From Callipepla californica brunnescens (lineage: Eukaryota > Chordata > Aves > Galliformes > Odontophoridae): a stretch of DNA of 64,000 bases. Positions 62,595 to 64,000 of the stretch are shown in pieces. The translations under genes were made by a program, and so were the position numbers. Location of the stretch: contig JALIRH010000004.1 of assembly GCA_023055505.1 (NCBI GenBank), forward strand, positions 39,871,502-39,935,501. The letters run 5' to 3'. A model generated the notes under the pieces. The model had not been told where the DNA came from. It made no database searches and was given only the letters and a program-made list of their open reading frames with translations. The first letter of the stretch is position 1, and each line of letters opens with the position of its first letter.

Positions 62595-63999
62595 CTTTTC
62601 AGACATGAAGAAAAACAGCATCATCAGTTTCAGTGATAAAAAAGTCTTAATAACAGAATATTATCAAAAATAAAAACAGACTAACAGAAACACCGACACA
62701 CACAAACTCATCCTTAAGACATCCTTAAAACTCACTCCATTATTTTAAATTTCTGTGCACCAAATAATGAAAATATCCAAATATTTCATATCATACTTAT
62801 GTACATATTCTTATTTTAGGATGCAAACTCAAGACAGGTCAAATAGTAAGTAGCATAAAATGAAGAATAAGTTTTGCTTTTCCTTTTAGTACGGACTCCA
62901 TCCTGTTGCTTAATCTCCTCATTCTTTCAGTGTGCTGAAGTGTGTACCATGCAAATAGCAATTCCTGAAGCCTGCACCTTCCACACTTTTAAATGTTTCT
63001 CCTTTTAAACAGATTTCTCAAGTAGCTTCTTCCAGTTTCAGTTTCCTTTTTAATTACCTATTATCCATGTTAGTCCAGACAAATTATAATGATTTACCCT
63101 TCTTAAATTCTAAGTAGTTCTGAGTTTCTCTTTCTTCAGTTCTTGATGTGGTTCTCAATCAAAAGCTTTGGTAACCTATAAATCATGACCTATCTTAAGT
63201 CGCACCCTTTTTTGCAGTGGGACAGGCCACACACACCAAGCTGAAATGTGTTCTACTGGCCACATACTGAGATTTCAAGAAATACAGAATTAAGTGCCCT
63301 GAACTGAAGATACACGTAATAAACCTTGAGATGAGATGAAAAATATAACTTGGTCAAAAATACTGCTAAAAAATATCATGGTTTTGATAGTAGTTTTTTT
63401 TCTTTTGAGTTCTTTTTTTTAAGTATGATATAGCCTCATTAAAAAGTACAAACAACAAAACAAAAAGCAAAACAGAACCCTATGTCTGAGTACTAATACC
63501 AAATATCTAGTCATCAAATACCTGCAAACTAAGGGACATACTTCCACATGTGGAATATTAAACCCTCTTGTCTTTCTATCACAATGCCATGTTCTGTCTA
63601 GAAAATCAGTATCAAGAATTTCTAGCAAATTTTAAGTGGCAACATAATGAATTTTTAAGTTGTAGAAGCACTCACAGGTTTTAAATGGCATTCAAATTTA
63701 TGAAGTACTGTTCATCATCATATAAATGTTTGAGCAAAGCTTATTTAAAAGTTTCTACTATTACTTTATTTATCATGAGATTGTCAGTGAACAATTAAGC
63801 AATATTCTGCCACAACAAAAAATAAATTTCTTGTAAACTAATTCTAAATCTACCACTTTCAGTGTAACTGCTTAGACGTAGACAGACGTTACTGAAAGAA
63901 AGCCTAAGCCTACTCAATTCAAATGGAAAGCTGATATTAAAACATTATAGCATTGTAATGATATTTTCATAGTCATAGTTGAAGATTTTTGTCATTCAC
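62595..63999 (-). other. ATG2B: ATG2B intron reaching the window end
   Basis: No exon of ATG2B is recognisable between 62595 and the end. The last ten bases read, on the minus strand, G|GTGAATGAC. This could be the donor of the next upstream exon, which would then start at or just beyond 64000. That placement is uncertain. Confidence 0.5.
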
Positions 64000-64000
64000 C

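Noticed and set aside
1..64000. CRISPR arrays, tRNA genes, operons or a new multi-gene defence-like system
   Set aside because: None is visible. The repeats present are CR1, mariner and microsatellites of a vertebrate genome.

Overview
The window is vertebrate nuclear DNA, almost certainly from a bird and most likely a galliform such as chicken. It is AT-rich with large introns, it carries many truncated CR1 LINE copies in both orientations (3' ends with the typical ATTCTATGATTCT-like octamer tails), and it has one decayed mariner copy of the GalluHop type. Three protein-coding genes are recognisable: BDKRB2 (+), BDKRB1 (+) and the 3' part of ATG2B (-). This is the order and orientation known from human 14q32, so the block is conserved synteny. 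In chicken it would be expected on chromosome 5, but that placement is inference.

Layout. 1-1212: upstream DNA with a candidate BDKRB2 promoter and first exon (a palindromic CRE-like site at 1058-1068 and a strong splice donor at 1213). 1213-19021: the presumed first intron, about 17.8 kb, holding CR1 fragments that include one CR1 nested in another at 12.2-13.1 kb. 19022-20169: BDKRB2 coding exon, the avian B2-type kinin (ornithokinin) receptor, 381 aa. 20170-27157: its 3' region, intergenic DNA and a candidate BDKRB1 leader exon at 26262-26427. 27158-28255: BDKRB1 coding exon, 362 aa. 28256-54414: gene-poor DNA with CR1 copies, a 5S-rRNA-derived fragment at about 30307-30378, a mariner end at 41.8 kb, a near full-length dead mariner at 50.4-51.7 kb, and finally the ATG2B 3' region. 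54415-62594: the last ten coding exons of ATG2B on the minus strand. They join in frame with no stop and give the C-terminal 463 residues. The rest of ATG2B lies beyond 64000.

How the genes relate. BDKRB2 and BDKRB1 are tandem paralogues, class A GPCRs for kinin peptides. Each has its whole coding sequence in one 3' exon preceded by a clear splice acceptor. ATG2B is a functionally unrelated neighbour, a bridge-like lipid transfer protein needed for autophagosome growth. Its association with the kinin receptors is old synteny and not a pathway link.

No operon, CRISPR array, tRNA gene, phage or novel multi-gene system is visible. The more interesting points are the substitutions at the ligand-selectivity position in TM3 of both kinin receptors, the lack of C-tail cysteines in the B2 receptor, the candidate non-coding leader exons, the nested CR1, the 5S-derived fragment, and two unidentified open frames near 25.9 and 48.2 kb. 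All calls come from reading the sequence and from remembered family features. No database search was run.
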